Source: Hymenopus coronatus (lineage: Eukaryota; Arthropoda; Insecta; Mantodea; Hymenopodidae). From it: a DNA stretch of 64,000 nucleotides. Both the position numbers and the translations under genes were made by a program. Position 1 is the stretch's first letter. Each line of letters starts with the position of its first letter. Below are positions 11,690 to 23,605 of this stretch, one piece after another. The DNA lies in assembly GCA_030762935.1 (NCBI GenBank), contig CM060900.1:370093132-370157131 (forward strand), read 5' to 3'. The notes beneath the pieces are model-generated. The model ran no database searches. It saw only the letters and a list, made by a program, of their open reading frames with translations, and was not told the DNA's origin.

Positions 11690-12560
11690 TTTCTTCTTTT
11701 TCTTCTTCTTATTCTGCACTTCAGGGATAAGGCAATAATGCCTGTTCCATCTTCATAACCATGCTTTCATTGCCGTCTGTTCCTTGGATGTCCTACATCT
11801 CTCTTACATCTCAGCTGATAGGAATTTACTGAAGCTGGTATTCTTCCTTTCTCCATGTGGTATATATGGCTTCTCCAGTTTTCTTTATATTCTTCTATTT
11901 TATCATTTATATTGTAAATTTCTAGTTCTGCCTTTATTTCCTCATTTCTCAAATTATCTCTCTTTGTACACCCTTTAAATACATGGAGGGGCCTCATTTC
12001 TGCTGGTGTATTTTACTTTTATCTCCTTCCCGCATGATCCATGAATAACTACAAAACATCTGCACTGGAGCTGCCATTATCATATAAAACTTAATTTTTG
12101 TTTCTTTTGTTGTTTTATTCTGCAGTGTGCTGTTTATTGCTCCACATATTGATTAAAATTTATTAACCTTTTTCTATATATATCTATCAACATCCCATCT
12201 TACATTACATCTTAAATATTCAAAGTGCGAGATGTGTTCTAATGTTTGATTTTCTATTACTATTTTAAAATGTATAGGAAACTTTCCATGATAAGCCATT
12301 ACTTTTGTTTTTTTCCTTGATATTTTTAAATTATAAGCTATTCCTAGTTGGTATAGCTTATAAACTGAGTTTTGTAAGCCTTCTTCATTCTTTTGTAATT
12401 GCTACATTTTCAGCATACAGAAAACATTCAGACATTCACTTTCGTTGAGTGGTATCCCTGGATTAACCTCTCTCTTCCATTGTTTTATAATACATATATG
12501 TATATGTTAAAAAGTGTTGGCAATATACTGCGCCCTTGCCTGACTCTCTGGTTTGTTTTC
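11690..12560 (-). mobile_element. LINE reverse transcriptase 3' fragment (second LINE lineage)
   Basis: The minus strand reads QRVRQGRSILPTLFNIYI (12530-12480, the RQG-x-LSP-type palm block), then YKLYQLGIAYNLKISRKKT and HISHFEYLRCNVR. Next come ICGAINSTLQNKTTKETKIK and finally FKGCTKRDNLRNEEIKAELE with NWRSHIYHMEKGRIPASV and GHPRNRR. These are the thumb and C-terminal blocks of a LINE family different from the CR1-like copies. It is 5'-truncated and carries stops. The catalytic ADD box falls in the poorly preserved zone near 12400. Confidence 0.82.
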
Positions 12561-13236
12561 AATTCTTCATGTCTTAACATACCTGCATGTGTTATTATTT
12601 TTGTGCAGTGTACTCTTCTCGTTATGATTAACTAAATAGTGCCAAAAATGCCTCCACTCATTGTAATTTGCAAAAAATCAATGTGTAGTTTACATCCTTA
12701 AAGAGTACTGGATTCTAATGCCTTCCATAGCTTTATACAATGATATCTGTCTGTTTGTAACCCATTTTGACAAGTGTCCTTGTGTTGATATTTCTGTACA
12801 TTGCTCATGTATAATGTGCAAGCTGAGGTGGCATGATGTTGCAAAATTGCTGAAATTTGCAGTCATGTTATCAGCCAGAATTGCACATAGCACACCCATG
12901 GTGGTTGTGTGCAGTTTTAACAAATATTTTCCTGTACCATTCTAAGTCCATAACCTTGAAAATTTCTGCGTTGCAAAACGGGCATTTAGACTGCTGCTGG
13001 AGTTTTTAGAAAAAGCTTATGTGGCTACCCAGCACTGCATACAGCCTTCTATTTGAGTTGCAAAGTTTGTTTGTTCGCTTTTGAACGAATTCGTTAGAAT
13101 TAACCTTTGTCTTTCGTTTGCTGTACCATCTGCAAGGGTTAAGGTTGTAGCTCAGGCTTTGTTTCATTGCAACTGCTGACATGTGAAGTCTTAAACCAGT
13201 AAAATATTAACTTCTTGAAGGAATATACACAGTGAA
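12561..13236. other. Unassigned stretch
   Basis: A 77-codon minus reading frame at 12690-12923 has no motif I recognise. Otherwise AT-rich, with nothing identified. Confidence 0.4.
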
Positions 13237-13407
13237 ACATAATGGAAACTTGGGATTGAGTTGCCTAAAATTTCTAGGCTTCACTCACTACATTTAATGC
13301 AAGAAAATATTTTCTTATGCAGCTTACAAAACATATATTCTGGCAATAAATATAGTTAGTGAAACTCAGTCGTATTAGTGAACTCAATCCCAAATTTCTA
13401 TTGTTAA
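13237..13407. mobile_element. Short inverted-repeat element (MITE-like)
   Basis: The left end (TAATGGAAACTTGGGATTGA, then GCTTCACTCACTACA) matches the complement of the right end (TAACAATAGAAATTTGGGAT, then GTTTCACTAACTATA) over about 55 bp with mismatches. The internal stretch is only about 60 bp and has no coding potential. This fits an old miniature inverted-repeat element. Confidence 0.6.
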
Positions 13408-14061
13408 AGCATGCTAGACAGACTATGAGTATCAAGAATATAATGATTACAATGAATGTCTAGTTGTAGTTAGTTCTGTGACCTTACAACAGAGGACATC
13501 TTGAGTGCTAAATCTCTATAATGAATAAGTTTTTCAAAATTCTGAAAGCAATACATAAAAAATTTGCTCTTGCAAACTGCATTTAATATAACTGAAATTC
13601 ATTAACTATCTAAATTACAATTTCTAATCATTGTTCCAGTATAATCTAGAGAATTCCTAGAATTTCACACTATCCTTCGACCAGACATATTTTGTGATTA
13701 TAGTTCATCAAGGATCTCTTCCTATTCTGAATGGGAAAGAACAAAGCCACAAATAAACATGTTATAACATTTCAGCCACGTAGATTGCTTTTATCAGTGT
13801 GTAAGCCATGACACAAACTGAATGCTGTAATCTCAAAATGAGACCAGAAGCATTAGTCAAACTACTTATCTTAGCAAAATTATGCTTTAACAAATGGAAA
13901 AATTTGTTAGGTACCCAAATGTTCTAATTAATCCCCTAAAGGTTATCATTTACTAATTATACTTCCATATTCTTAACTAGGATGGTTTGCACTGAAGGAT
14001 ATCAACATTTGCAGGCCCAATGTGCTCTAATGTGTTACTTGTACTCAAGGATATCACTTAC

Positions 14062-14237
14062 CACTTGCAGGCTCAATATAGTCTACTGTGTATCCATCCA
14101 GTTGCATCATTTCTGAAGGTTCAGACTTTTTTTCTTTGTAGCTGCACATGGCAAATGTGTACTGTGACACTTGAACCAAGACATAATAGCGTTTCTTCCA
14201 TTTCTTCCACACTGCCTTACCAAACGCATATAGATAT
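14062..14237 (-). CDS. Cadps: Cadps (CAPS) exon, N-terminal PH domain
   Basis: Seen: minus strand, TATATTTTAG acceptor, 176 bp, GTAAGT donor. The first A completes the Gly codon begun by the exon at 27015. Then 58 codons follow, reading [53 protein letters not shown], and a final G starts the next split codon. Known: this is the start of the CAPS PH domain, whose basic strand (KKWKKR) contacts PIP2 on the plasma membrane. No internal stop and very high conservation indicate a functional exon. The next exon (PH end) was not found at lower coordinates, so the following intron probably exceeds 14 kb. Confidence 0.95.
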
Positions 14238-14429
14238 CTAAAATATAAACAATTAGTTTCATACTGAAATTATGCAGAATATTTTAAGTTGACGAAAATG
14301 CTAATGGGAATAAATGGTATATGAGATAACACTATGAATTTTTTTTTCATTTAAGAATACCTATACACCTTATACATAATTATGACATACATTTCTTCCA
14401 TCAATATGCTTTTGTGTGCGATAATTTAG

Positions 14430-14432
<3 letters not shown>

Positions 14433-14479
<47 letters not shown>
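14433..14479. repeat. (TC)n microsatellite
   Basis: An uninterrupted run of about 23 TC units, directly outside the mariner at 14504. Confidence 0.97.
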
Positions 14480-14484
<5 letters not shown>

Positions 14485-14503
14485 GGGCCAACAGTTAATT
14501 GTA

Positions 14504-15656
14504 TGAGGGCCACTACAAGAGTTTCAAGAATGGATCCAATGAAATATTAAAAATTAGATCTGCTCATTGCATCTTTTCAAAATATTCTCCACTGCATTCT
14601 ATACATCATCTCATCTGTTCAAACCAATGCTGCATGACTTTCTTCTTTGAAGTGAGAGCAAACATATTCTTTGTAAGCAGCTACTGCAGCTTTAGGCTAC
14701 TCAAATCGTTCTGCCCCAATTTTTTATATATTAGGGGATATGGACTGTAGGGAGGATGGGTAATTAACTTTCTTCTGACTATTGCAGAAATTGGGTTATT
14801 TCTTCTGCAGTGTGGGTAGAGTCATTGTCATGGTGCAACAAAATTCCATGCAGACCCGTCTTAAGACTCTTTTTTCTCAGTTCATTGAAAACCTGTGGCA
14901 GAAATTTTGTGATGTAACAGTCTTTTATCCCTCAAGTGGAACTGTCACAATTGGCCAGTTGTTGAGAAGAAAGACAAATCATCTTCTTGCCAATACTGCT
15001 ACTTCGCTTCATTTTGGCTAAGGGATCTTTTCCTGGGAAGACTCAAAGTGATGACTGTCATTTAGTTTCCAGTTTTTCAATCATTTCCTGGCCCCATTGC
15101 ACACATGCTTGTCTCTACTCATTTGTGAGCTGGTATGAGATCCTGCAACTGCAGAGCTTCCTGAGATCAAGCTTTTCTTGCTGGATTGTTTTCACTGCTG
15201 CGATATTTTGGTATCTGACCATATCTGTAATGATGATCTTCCGCAACTTGTGCTCTGCTTTCACCACATTTTCATCCATTGTTGTTGTAGCTGGCTGTTC
15301 TCTTCAGTCTTCATCTTTGAGGGAATTCCTTCCTCTTCTAAAATTTCATGCGGCATACCATCAATAAACAATGAATTGCAAAGGGCAAAATCCCCAAATG
15401 CATGATACAGCCTTTCAAGGCAGTCTAGTCTCTCTCCCCTAAATCAACTTTATAGTCACAGAAAATCATAGCAAGGAAATGCTCTTGCTTGAGATCCATC
15501 CTAGCATATGGTGCAACAACATCTGCTATATATATATGCTGTGCTGAAGATGTACATTATTGGAATACACCTATTGTTATCTGAAGTTAGGAAAAGCTGC
15601 TTTGGTTTACCAGGACTCCTTTTTATTCATTATCAAAACATTTAGAGTGACCCTTG
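14504..15656 (-). mobile_element. Mariner element, decayed
   Basis: TA-flanked ends (14502-14503, 15657-15658) begin TGAGGGCCACTACAAGAG and, on the other strand, CAAGGGTCACTCTAAATG: imperfect TIRs. The minus strand gives LERLYHAFGDFALCNSLF (HTH region), KKMICLSSQQLANCDS, GILLHHDNDSTHTAEE (second catalytic Asp) and CSIGLNR with an ENILKRC end. This is the SETMAR-like type of mariner transposase. Many stops and shifts are present. The length of 1153 bp is close to full size, so decay is by point mutation and small indels. Confidence 0.85.
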
Positions 15657-16839
15657 TATTGTAAATAATGTCATATCTCAGTCAACTTATTCGTTCCTTT
15701 TTTGAGTTAGATGTTGCCATGCACATTTTGGATGGTTTATTAGATAATTACAGTTAGAAGTTGAGAAACTTTCAGAGGGTATGAGAGAAACACAGTAATG
15801 ATGTTTTTGAATGTTGCCACTATTCTGGAATGGACAAGAGACACATATAAGAGAAAGTGTAACTCAGTTGAGAGATGGGAGTAATATATGTGAGATAACA
15901 TTGAGCACAGTAGATATGTGAATACTGAAGTGAAGGCTGTATAACACTTTGTTGATTTTTGCATATCAAGAGTTTTAAATTTCCTTAATGTACCCTCCAC
16001 ATGTGATAATAAGCAGTGCGATTAAGTTGTAGGAACTGCTTGTAAGTCTTATAATAACATAAGAAACATGATAATGATAAGTGAGGTTTAAGGGCACTAA
16101 ACTGCAGTGTCATCAGCACCCTTAAACATGATAAGGGGGTGAAAGGTGAAATAAAGAAGATGAATAAATAGATCAATGGAACACAGAATATGTACAAGCG
16201 ATGAGAGAGAAAGTTGACAATGAGGACAAATGAGATGTGAGATTGGCAAAATGTATGAGACAATCTGTGATCCACAAGAGGGATGAAGAAGATGAAAGCA
16301 TAGAAGGAAATATTAATGGATTTAAGGGAATATTATCAGGATGAAGGATTTGCAGAAGCTCAGCAAGTGGGTTAACCTTCTTGAGAATTTCCACGGACAT
16401 GTCAAAAATGTCAAAAAATGAGAAGATAATAACATCATGGGGTTAAATAGTCTTAATGAAGAAGTATTTAGATGGAGACTTCAGAATCTTAACAGATGCA
16501 ACAACAGAGGCAATAATACATGCATCAAGCTACTAAACAAGATGGGACTGTCATTTTTAAGCCAAAAACTTTCAGCCGTAAGTGGGAAATGAAGTATAAA
16601 GCAGAGATGCTGAGACATACTTATCCAGTAGGCACTGATTGCTGTTTTGAGTGTTTACCCAACAGAATTCACTCACACTTAAATTTCTTGAGCATGAGGA
16701 ATATCCTTCATGAAGCTGACAGAGCATCACCAGCGGGAGCCCACTGCAGGCCATTGAGTGGTGTGTGCTGAGTGTGTAGCAAGTCAATAAATTTGATATC
16801 TCACTGTTCCTGCCATTAAAGGATTGCAAACAGAAAATG
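15657..16839. other. Unassigned, possibly 5' part of the Gypsy copy
   Basis: Reading frames at 15740-16400 (minus) and 16520-16771 (plus) show no recognisable domain. A segment near 16090-16130 (TTAAGGGCACTAAACTGCAG onward) contains a short inverted repeat (AAGGGC / GCACCCTTAA) and may belong to a repeat. LTR or gag of the following Gypsy copy would be expected here but cannot be shown. Confidence 0.3.
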
Positions 16840-18340
16840 ATTAAGTGCTGGCATGAAGAAGAGCATATTGATATGGCATCCAGTGATATTGCATACCCTG
16901 AGTCAAACAACAACCTCTTTGCAGAAGATTGGATGGCAGAAAGACACTTTTTGGTACTGGGGTCATCGCAGTCATCATGAAACCTAATGTAGCAAAGGAA
17001 ACCCTGCTGGAATTATCATTTGCCAGTGTGTCATACATATGTGAATTATTGTCATGAAGGTGACTGAGGACAGGTTATTTTTAGGAGTCTGAAACACAAA
17101 TCCCAACTTTCAGAGGCATTGAAAAATGAGCGGCATATATTTGAAGATCTGACCATCCAACCTGCATTGCAACAAACAAATGTTTAGTACTTGGAGAGAC
17201 AGTATCAGGTCACCCTCACTTGGAAAAATAGCAATAAGAGGCAAAAGACAGTGACTACATTGATACTGGAGATGTCATCAGACATCTACATGCATCCATT
17301 TAGCCAAAAAAAGAAGAAAAAAATTGGGATCAAAGTGCGCTAGAGGTCATGAGAGAGCCATACACTCTTTATCCTTGCCTATATTCCTGATAAGAAGAGA
17401 CAGTGGAGAGTTATACTGCTGCAAGGACCATAAGGGTTGTTTCCCTTTATCTGGATTGATGACTGATTAGGCATCCTGGTGCTACCCATTGTTCTTGAGT
17501 TTAGATCTTATGTGATGATGCTGGCAAGTGGTGCTAAACCTCCAAGACAAGAGAAGGGCTGTCCTCTTAACAGTTCAGTAACACTTACAATTTATTTAAT
17601 TCATTTATTTACTTATTTACATTATTTCATGACAATTCACTCAACCATCAAAACACATTGGCTGCATTTAAAGAATTTCATTATTAGTGAAATGTGGTTA
17701 ACCTATTATAGCTGTCCACAATACCTGATATCTTCTTCATAATAAAATGCCTGAGAAGCCCTGAAGAACTGACATAGTGTGTTGTAAAGACTGCAATAAA
17801 CTTTGAAAGCCAAGAAGTACATAAAGGAATTATCTAACTTCACAGCCCACATTGTTATGTTATCAGGGGTAACCACAGATCTGGATAAGACCTGTGTGGT
17901 TAAGGAATAATCAAAGAACAAACTAGAGATGAGAAGCTTCCTTGGACTGAACACTATTATTGCTAAGTCATCAGTGGCTTTCTGGCCTCTATAAATCATT
18001 CACACATCTCATTTAGAAGGTCAAAATAGTATTCCCATAATTGAAATCAGAAGTATGCAATATACTGATTTTAGGTCTCCGACAATCAGGTCAGTTTCAT
18101 CATGAACTGATATAAACAATATTGGAATTACAGGCATATTGCATTAGGTCAGCATGAGCTGCAGCATATCATCTCCTACTTCAGCAGGACAGTATTCAAT
18201 GTGAAAGTCCACTGTGTTAACCAGCAAGATCTGCCAGCAAAAGCGAAGACCCTTATGTAATTCCAAAGGTATGTGTGACTAGACCCATTACACCTTCAAG
18301 CTAACCATCCACTCTGATTTGCCCTGTGAGTTTAACGTAT
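16840..18340 (+). mobile_element. Ty3/Gypsy pol remnant
   Basis: The plus strand contains KCWHEEEHIDMAS (a zinc knuckle lacking residues, 16840) and KETLLELSFA with IIVMKVTEDRLFLGV (protease C-terminal block, about 17000-17095). LASGAKPPRQEKGCPL follows (RT-linker start, 17520), then EALKN and an LKAKKYIKELSNF segment with GVTTDLDKTCVVKE and KNKLEMRSFLGLN (RT thumb/connection, 17750-17970). HELQHIISYFSRTVFNVK with AKAKTLM and FQRYV (RNase H, 18150-18290) ends it. The order is correct for Gypsy, with many stops. Most of the RT palm appears replaced by AT-rich DNA near 17580-17740. Confidence 0.78.
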
Positions 18341-19044
18341 TGAAGGAAGAGCACTTGGATCCAGTGGCTAAAGTGAACACAACTTTAAATCCGAACATTA
18401 GCAATGAAGAACTCACTTCAGTATGAATGTCTTCTACAGATTGCAATTTCAAAATGAATCTGACAATTAGCCTAGAATTGAAACAGAAGGAAAATACACC
18501 AGCTATTCACATAAATTGTGCTGATTGTTAAACTGCAGTGTTGAGGAGGGAACAGTTGATATGAAGCTTTTACTGACATAACTGCAAATGTTGGCATACA
18601 ACCTTCCATACAGCTGTTTGCAAGGTGAAAAATGTTCTGCTGGATGTGGTGGTAAGATTGCTGTGGACTACAAACAAAACTTATTATCACATGCTCCCCA
18701 GCTGCTTTGGACAGCTGGTTGACTTTCACTTCAAAGCATCTTTTTGTTTTACTGCATTCAGAAACTACACCTAAAGTTCCCTCTAAAATTTCATTGCACA
18801 GTGATAACAGATATGAAAATTTAGCATACAAAAAGCCCTCAAGTCTTTGTTGGTAGCCATTTCCTTTCTTATCACTCTACTGATGAAATCAATTACTGCA
18901 AAACAACTGTACCAACCATTGAAACATTTTAAGCTTAACCTTTCATTGGTGATATTTGCCTATATCTGAGTAGGTATCATTGAATTTGAGTTGTTCATGT
19001 TTGTAATTGACAAGCTCATTTTTAATCACTTGAGCGATGGCAAC
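18341..19044. other. Unassigned stretch
   Basis: A 119-codon minus frame at 18472-18831 has no motif I recognise. It may be the integrase part of the Gypsy copy read out of frame. Confidence 0.3.
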
Positions 19045-19421
19045 TTAAACCCTGCATGGCCGGTAATGGATACCCAATAAACAATTCAAAGCATTTAAAT
19101 TGTTAAATGTAGGCAAATATGCTTCGTACATAAACATTCATATCTTTGATATTTATTAAGATATTTTAGTGAAACAAAAACTGGCTTAAAGCTCATCAAA
19201 GGTACTATACATCTATCATAGAAACAAAAGAGAGACTGTATTGACAAAAGTTTAAATATCACTAATTTTTTCTTTGTAACAAAAGTCATTCTGTACGACG
19301 AGCGCTACTAATTTGTGAGTCAGGCTTGTGTTATGTGTGTACAAATGTATATACGTATAGCTAGCTAAGCACAATGTTCTTGGCTTCAAGGGTTTATCAT
19401 GTGTTTAATGTTACAATACAA

Positions 19422-19486
19422 GAGTGAGTGAGTGAGTGAGTGAGTGAGTGAGTGAGTGAGTGAGTGAGTGAGTGAGTGAGTGAGTG
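19422..19486. repeat. (GAGT)n microsatellite
   Basis: About 16 tetranucleotide units, nearly uninterrupted. Confidence 0.97.
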
Positions 19487-19689
19487 CGTGCATGCGGTGT
19501 TTGTGTTTTTTGAGGCATACCCAAACTGCAAATAAATCAAACCTCTCCATCAGCATTTCTATTTACACCTTAGAATAAATACACAGCGGAGATTTATGGT
19601 AGAGTCATGTAGCTACGGGGTTCACAGTTTTTTGTTTTAGCTATAAGAAAAGCACATTCAAAAATGTTATATCTCAGTTCTAACCATAG

Positions 19690-19935
19690 CTTTGACTAGC
19701 AATGTAGCTAACAAATTAGCTCGTGTAGGCAGTGCACGGGCTTCGGAAATTACTTCAGATAATGTGGAGGACTTTTTGCTATATGACAAAGATTTTGATA
19801 CTCATGGCAAGTTTTCATATTTTGAGGGGGGTGTCGAGAATATAGGTAGCAGTGAGGAAGAAGGTGACTCTCTTCCTTCAGGTGTTCGTGAAGAAGCAAC
19901 ATTGTGGAGTAGTCAAAATGACTCCAAAACAATTT
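19690..19935 (+). pseudogene. piggyBac-like transposase, N-terminal part
   Basis: The frame reads DNVEDFLLYDKDFDTHGKFS then GSSEEEGDSLPSGVREEATL and WSSQND, an acidic N-terminal region typical of piggyBac transposases. It runs into LINE 3' sequence at about 19935. The continuation, FTSTASGVQPQAQL, is found at about 23655, so little or no host coding was lost. Confidence 0.75.
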
Positions 19936-20082
19936 CTATTTCTACTTCTATTTCTTTATTATCTCCATTTGTAATAAATAATTTACAAGGATCATCAGAT
20001 TGATTACAAAACTAAACATATAGTATAAATAATAACATGAGTATATACACTACAGGGGGTACCATCATACAGCATAACTTAT

Positions 20083-22083
20083 TTAATTTAACATTTTATA
20101 CTCCTCTATAGAGTAAAATACATTTTCTGAGAGATACTTTTTAATTGCTTTAAGTTTACAGTTTTCTTCAGTTATCTGTTTTATTTGTTTAGGCAAATGA
20201 TTGTACAAATCTTTGGTTTTACTTTCTATACTTTTGTTACTTAACGTTCCTCTTAGTCTGTTAATGAAATAATTTTGTTTCGTTCTTGTGTCATGTTCGT
20301 GTATGTGCATGTTTCTATTTTGATTGCTATGATTTTTTATTGAGTATTTAATGCATTCATATATATACAGTGCCGGAAATGTTAATATATTTAGTTTTTT
20401 ATAGGAATTTTTAGAAGTATCCGTCTTCTTTAGTTTACATATTATTCGAATGGCATGTTTCTGTAGTCTTAATATTCTTTGCATTGCTTTTTTTCTGTGC
20501 ATTACCCCATAATACAACCCCGTAGCTCAAATGAGAATGTATGAAGGCATAGTATATTTGTATTAAGCTATCTCTATCCATTTGTTGCGCCGCTTGTTTT
20601 AAGATGTATAGTCCTGTATTTATTTTTTTTGCTATTTTTTCAATATGTTTTTTCCAGTTTAATCTGTTATCTATTATTAATCCTAAGAAGTTTGTTTCTG
20701 TTACTTGTATTTGTTTATTGTCTAGGACTAATTGAATATTGGGTGGGATTTTCTTTTTTAAACTGATTTGCATCCATTCTGTTTTGTTTGTATTTATTAC
20801 CATCCCTAGGTTTCCTAGCTCTTCCCTAATTTTTTCAAGTAGTATATTTGATTTATCTTGTACTTCAAGTTCTGTATTTCCCCTTACTATAATTGTAGTA
20901 TCATCAGCATATCCAATGGCTATTTCACCTGCTTCTTTTATTATTTTGAATAAGCAATTTTTATATATATATATATAAGGAATAGATATGGCCCTAGTTT
21001 CGATCCTTGTGGAACACCGTGAGTCACTTTGTTAAAAGACGATTTGATTTTATTTAGGTTACCATTTGAATTGTATATAATTTCCACACATTGTTCTCTA
21101 TTTTGTAGATAAGATTTTAGCCATTTTAGTGGTAGGCCCCGGATGCCATAATTTTCTATTTTAGCTATTAATTTATGTATATCTACACAGTCAAATGCTT
21201 TAGTAAGATCAAGAAAGATTGCGATTACATATTCTTTCCTATCTATTGCATTTATGAGGAAGTCATTTCCTTTACAGATAGCTTGTATTGTTGATTTCTT
21301 TTTTTGAAAACCAAATTGGTACTCTGATATTATTTTATACTTACTGCAGAAGCTCTGTAGTTGAGTTAAAAACAAACCCTCTATTATTTTGGAAAATGTT
21401 GAACATAATGATATGGGTCTATAATTTTCCATTGCATGCTTTGAATTTTTTTTCTTGTATATTGGTCTTACTATTACTTTTTTTAGTGCATTGGGAAATG
21501 TACCTGTTATAAAAGATTGATTAATTATATGCGTCATTATCTCTGCCATTTCAGATTTACAATGCTTAACCATTTTATTTGTAAGTCCATCTAACCCAAA
21601 AGATTGTTTACACTTTAATGTGTTTATCTGTTTAATAACATCCTCATTTGTTATTTCTTGTAACACCATTGAGTTACATATACTGTTTTCAGTTGTTTGC
21701 TGGTTTTGACCTTGGCTGAGGCCTAAAGTTTTTACAATATTGATGTAATAATCATTAAATTTTTCTGTTATGTTTATTGGGTTTTCTATTAACCTATTGT
21801 TTACTTCAATACATATGTTTTCTACCCATTTTTGTTTATTTTCTTTATGTGATGCTTTTATTATATTCCATGCTACTTTAATTTTATTTTCTGCATTTTG
21901 TATCAGTATTTTGTTGTGCTGCTTCTTTGCTTCAATTATTACTTTATTGAGCATTTGTTTGTAATTTTCTATATATGTGTATGATTTATCATCTAGTTTT
22001 GGATGTTTTAAGCTGTTTAGGAATTGCATGCGTTTTTTTGAGATGTTTATACCTTTGGTTGACCAGTTTTTACTTTTCTGCAT
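20083..22083 (-). pseudogene. LINE ORF2 reverse transcriptase and C-terminus
   Basis: Blocks in order: KQSFGLDGLTNKMVKHCK, VIVRPIYKKK, NYRPISLCSTFSKIIE, YQFGFQKKKSTIQAI, AIFLDLTKAFDCVDIHKL, WLKSYLQNREQCVEI, HGVPQGSKLGPYLFLIYI. The frame breaks at a TA run (20963-20978) exactly after IYI and resumes with GYADDTTIIVRGNTELE, which holds both catalytic Asp. NFLGLIIDNRLNWKKHI and SHLSYGVVLWG follow. A second break near 20510-20435 leads to QRILRLQKHAIRIICKL, NILTFPALYIYE and the end SIEEYKMLN. The gene would be close to functional without these breaks. Confidence 0.92.
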
Positions 22084-22157
22084 TCCAGAATTTACTTTGC
22101 ATATAGGTATTGCTGTGTTTAAGCATTTTTCTAAGATTTTAGAAAAACATTCAAATT

Positions 22158-23190
22158 TTATTTTTCATAGATTTCTTCCCATTGTGCTTCTTTGATGTAA
22201 TATCGTAATGCTTCTAGTGTGTTTTTGTTTACTATTCTTTTGACCTCTATTAGTTTATTAGTTTTGGGTCTTAAGTTACCTAATGTTTTCCTTACTATTT
22301 GTTGACCATAGTGGTCACTTATTCCATTTTTTATTATTTTAATTTCATAACATTCCCTATTTAGGTTTGAGAACATGAGGTCCACGCATGTTGCTGAATA
22401 CTTAGTTACTCTTGTTGGTTCTGTCTCTGCCAGTGCGACATTATTTCTTACTAGCATTTCTAATAATAGCCTTTTCTTTTTGTTTTCTACTAGAACATCT
22501 ATATTGAAATCTCCTATTACTATTGTGTCTCTATTTTCACTTATACTGTTGAGACATTCTTCTAATCTCTCGAGAAAAATTAATTTGTTTGCATTTGGAG
22601 GACTGTAAATACCTATTACTATGATGTTTTTACTTTTTTGCTTTATTTCAATTGCTGCAATTTCGCTGCACATTTCTTCACATAATTTTTTGCAATCTAT
22701 TTCTTTGTATTTGATTTCTTGTTTAACATAAATTACCACCCTCCCACTTTTATGGTTATTTCTGCAGTAACTAGCCCCCAATGAGTAGTTTTCATAATTA
22801 TTTACCTTTAATTCCTCTATTTTTAGACCATGCTCTGTAAATATTATAATATCGGGTTGCATATTTAGAATGTTTTGCTCGATAAGTGCTCTTTTATTGG
22901 CGATACTTTGAATGTTTTGATGATACAGACTAAATTTATTTTTACCCTTACTTTTTGTTGCCAAATTAATTTTTTGACCTAACAGATTTTGTGTGGTGAA
23001 GTTTGTACAATCATTTGCCTTACCTTTAGTTGTATTTTCTTCTAAGCTAGTTGTACTGGACAAGTTTTCTGTACCCCCCTTTGCAGTTAGTTTCCCTGAT
23101 CTATGATCCAGTTGATCGTAGCTGTACACCTGTAGATGGTATTCTTCATTATTCTCTGTAGATTTGCAGTTCCTTTTCTGCTTAGGTGCA
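22158..23190 (-). pseudogene. LINE ORF2 endonuclease domain
   Basis: The frame carries SLYHQNIQSI (active-site Asn), IIIFTEHGLK (catalytic Glu), VIYVKQEIKYKEI, VIGIYSPPNANKLIFLERLE, TIVIGDFNIDVL (Asp-x-Asn), SATCVDLMFSN and GISDHYGQQIV (Asp-His). Every catalytic block of an AP-like endonuclease is intact. It overlaps the end of ORF1 in another frame and runs without an obvious ATG at the overlap, which suggests coupled or frameshifted translation in the ancestor. A frame break near 22158-22083 separates it from the RT. Confidence 0.9.
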
Positions 23191-23605
23191 GGCCGTCTCT
23201 CCCTATACAGTCCATTCCCATTTGTCTATCTACATCCACAAATACACACTTTAGTTTATCACACATCTAGCGTATATTTTCGTTTACACTGTTTATAAAT
23301 CTGAAATGTACATCTCTTCTTTTCACTACACCATTTATGATAACTAGTGTTTTCGGATACATTTGTTTTATGCTCTTTGCCGCACAGTATATATCGCCCA
23401 TAACCTCTTCGGGACAAGACGCTTGCTTCATTGTATTTGTTCCCACGTGCAGATATATTGCCTTTGGTTGGGTTTGGATTCCTGCGTTGTTCTTTTCAAT
23501 CAGGTTTTCTAGTTCCTTTGTCTTTATTCCACTGAACACGTTCACTTTGGCCGTTTTTGATAAGTCGACGTGCTTTATTATCGAATCCCCTAAAACTATT
23601 ACGTC
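23090..23605 (-). pseudogene. LINE ORF1 esterase domain (5'-truncated)
   Basis: The frame reads DVIVLGDSIIKHVDLSKTAK (block I with nucleophile Ser), VNVFSGIKTKELENLI, AIYLHVGTNTMKQ (block III GTN), NGVVKRRDVHFRF, then VFVDVDRQMGMDCIGRDGLH and LSRKGTANL (block V with Asp and His). It ends at a TAA near 23090. All SGNH signature positions I can see are kept (Ser, GTN Asn, Asp-x-x-His). Known: such esterases occur in ORF1 of some CR1-clade LINEs. The coiled-coil part seen in the relative at 5202 is missing. Confidence 0.85.

Noticed and set aside
12690..12923. 77-codon minus frame as a small gene
   Set aside because: No motif, promoter or splice support; length is within chance for open frames.
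18472..18831. 119-codon minus frame as a gene
   Set aside because: No recognisable domain, no splice context, and it lies next to a Gypsy remnant of the opposite strand.
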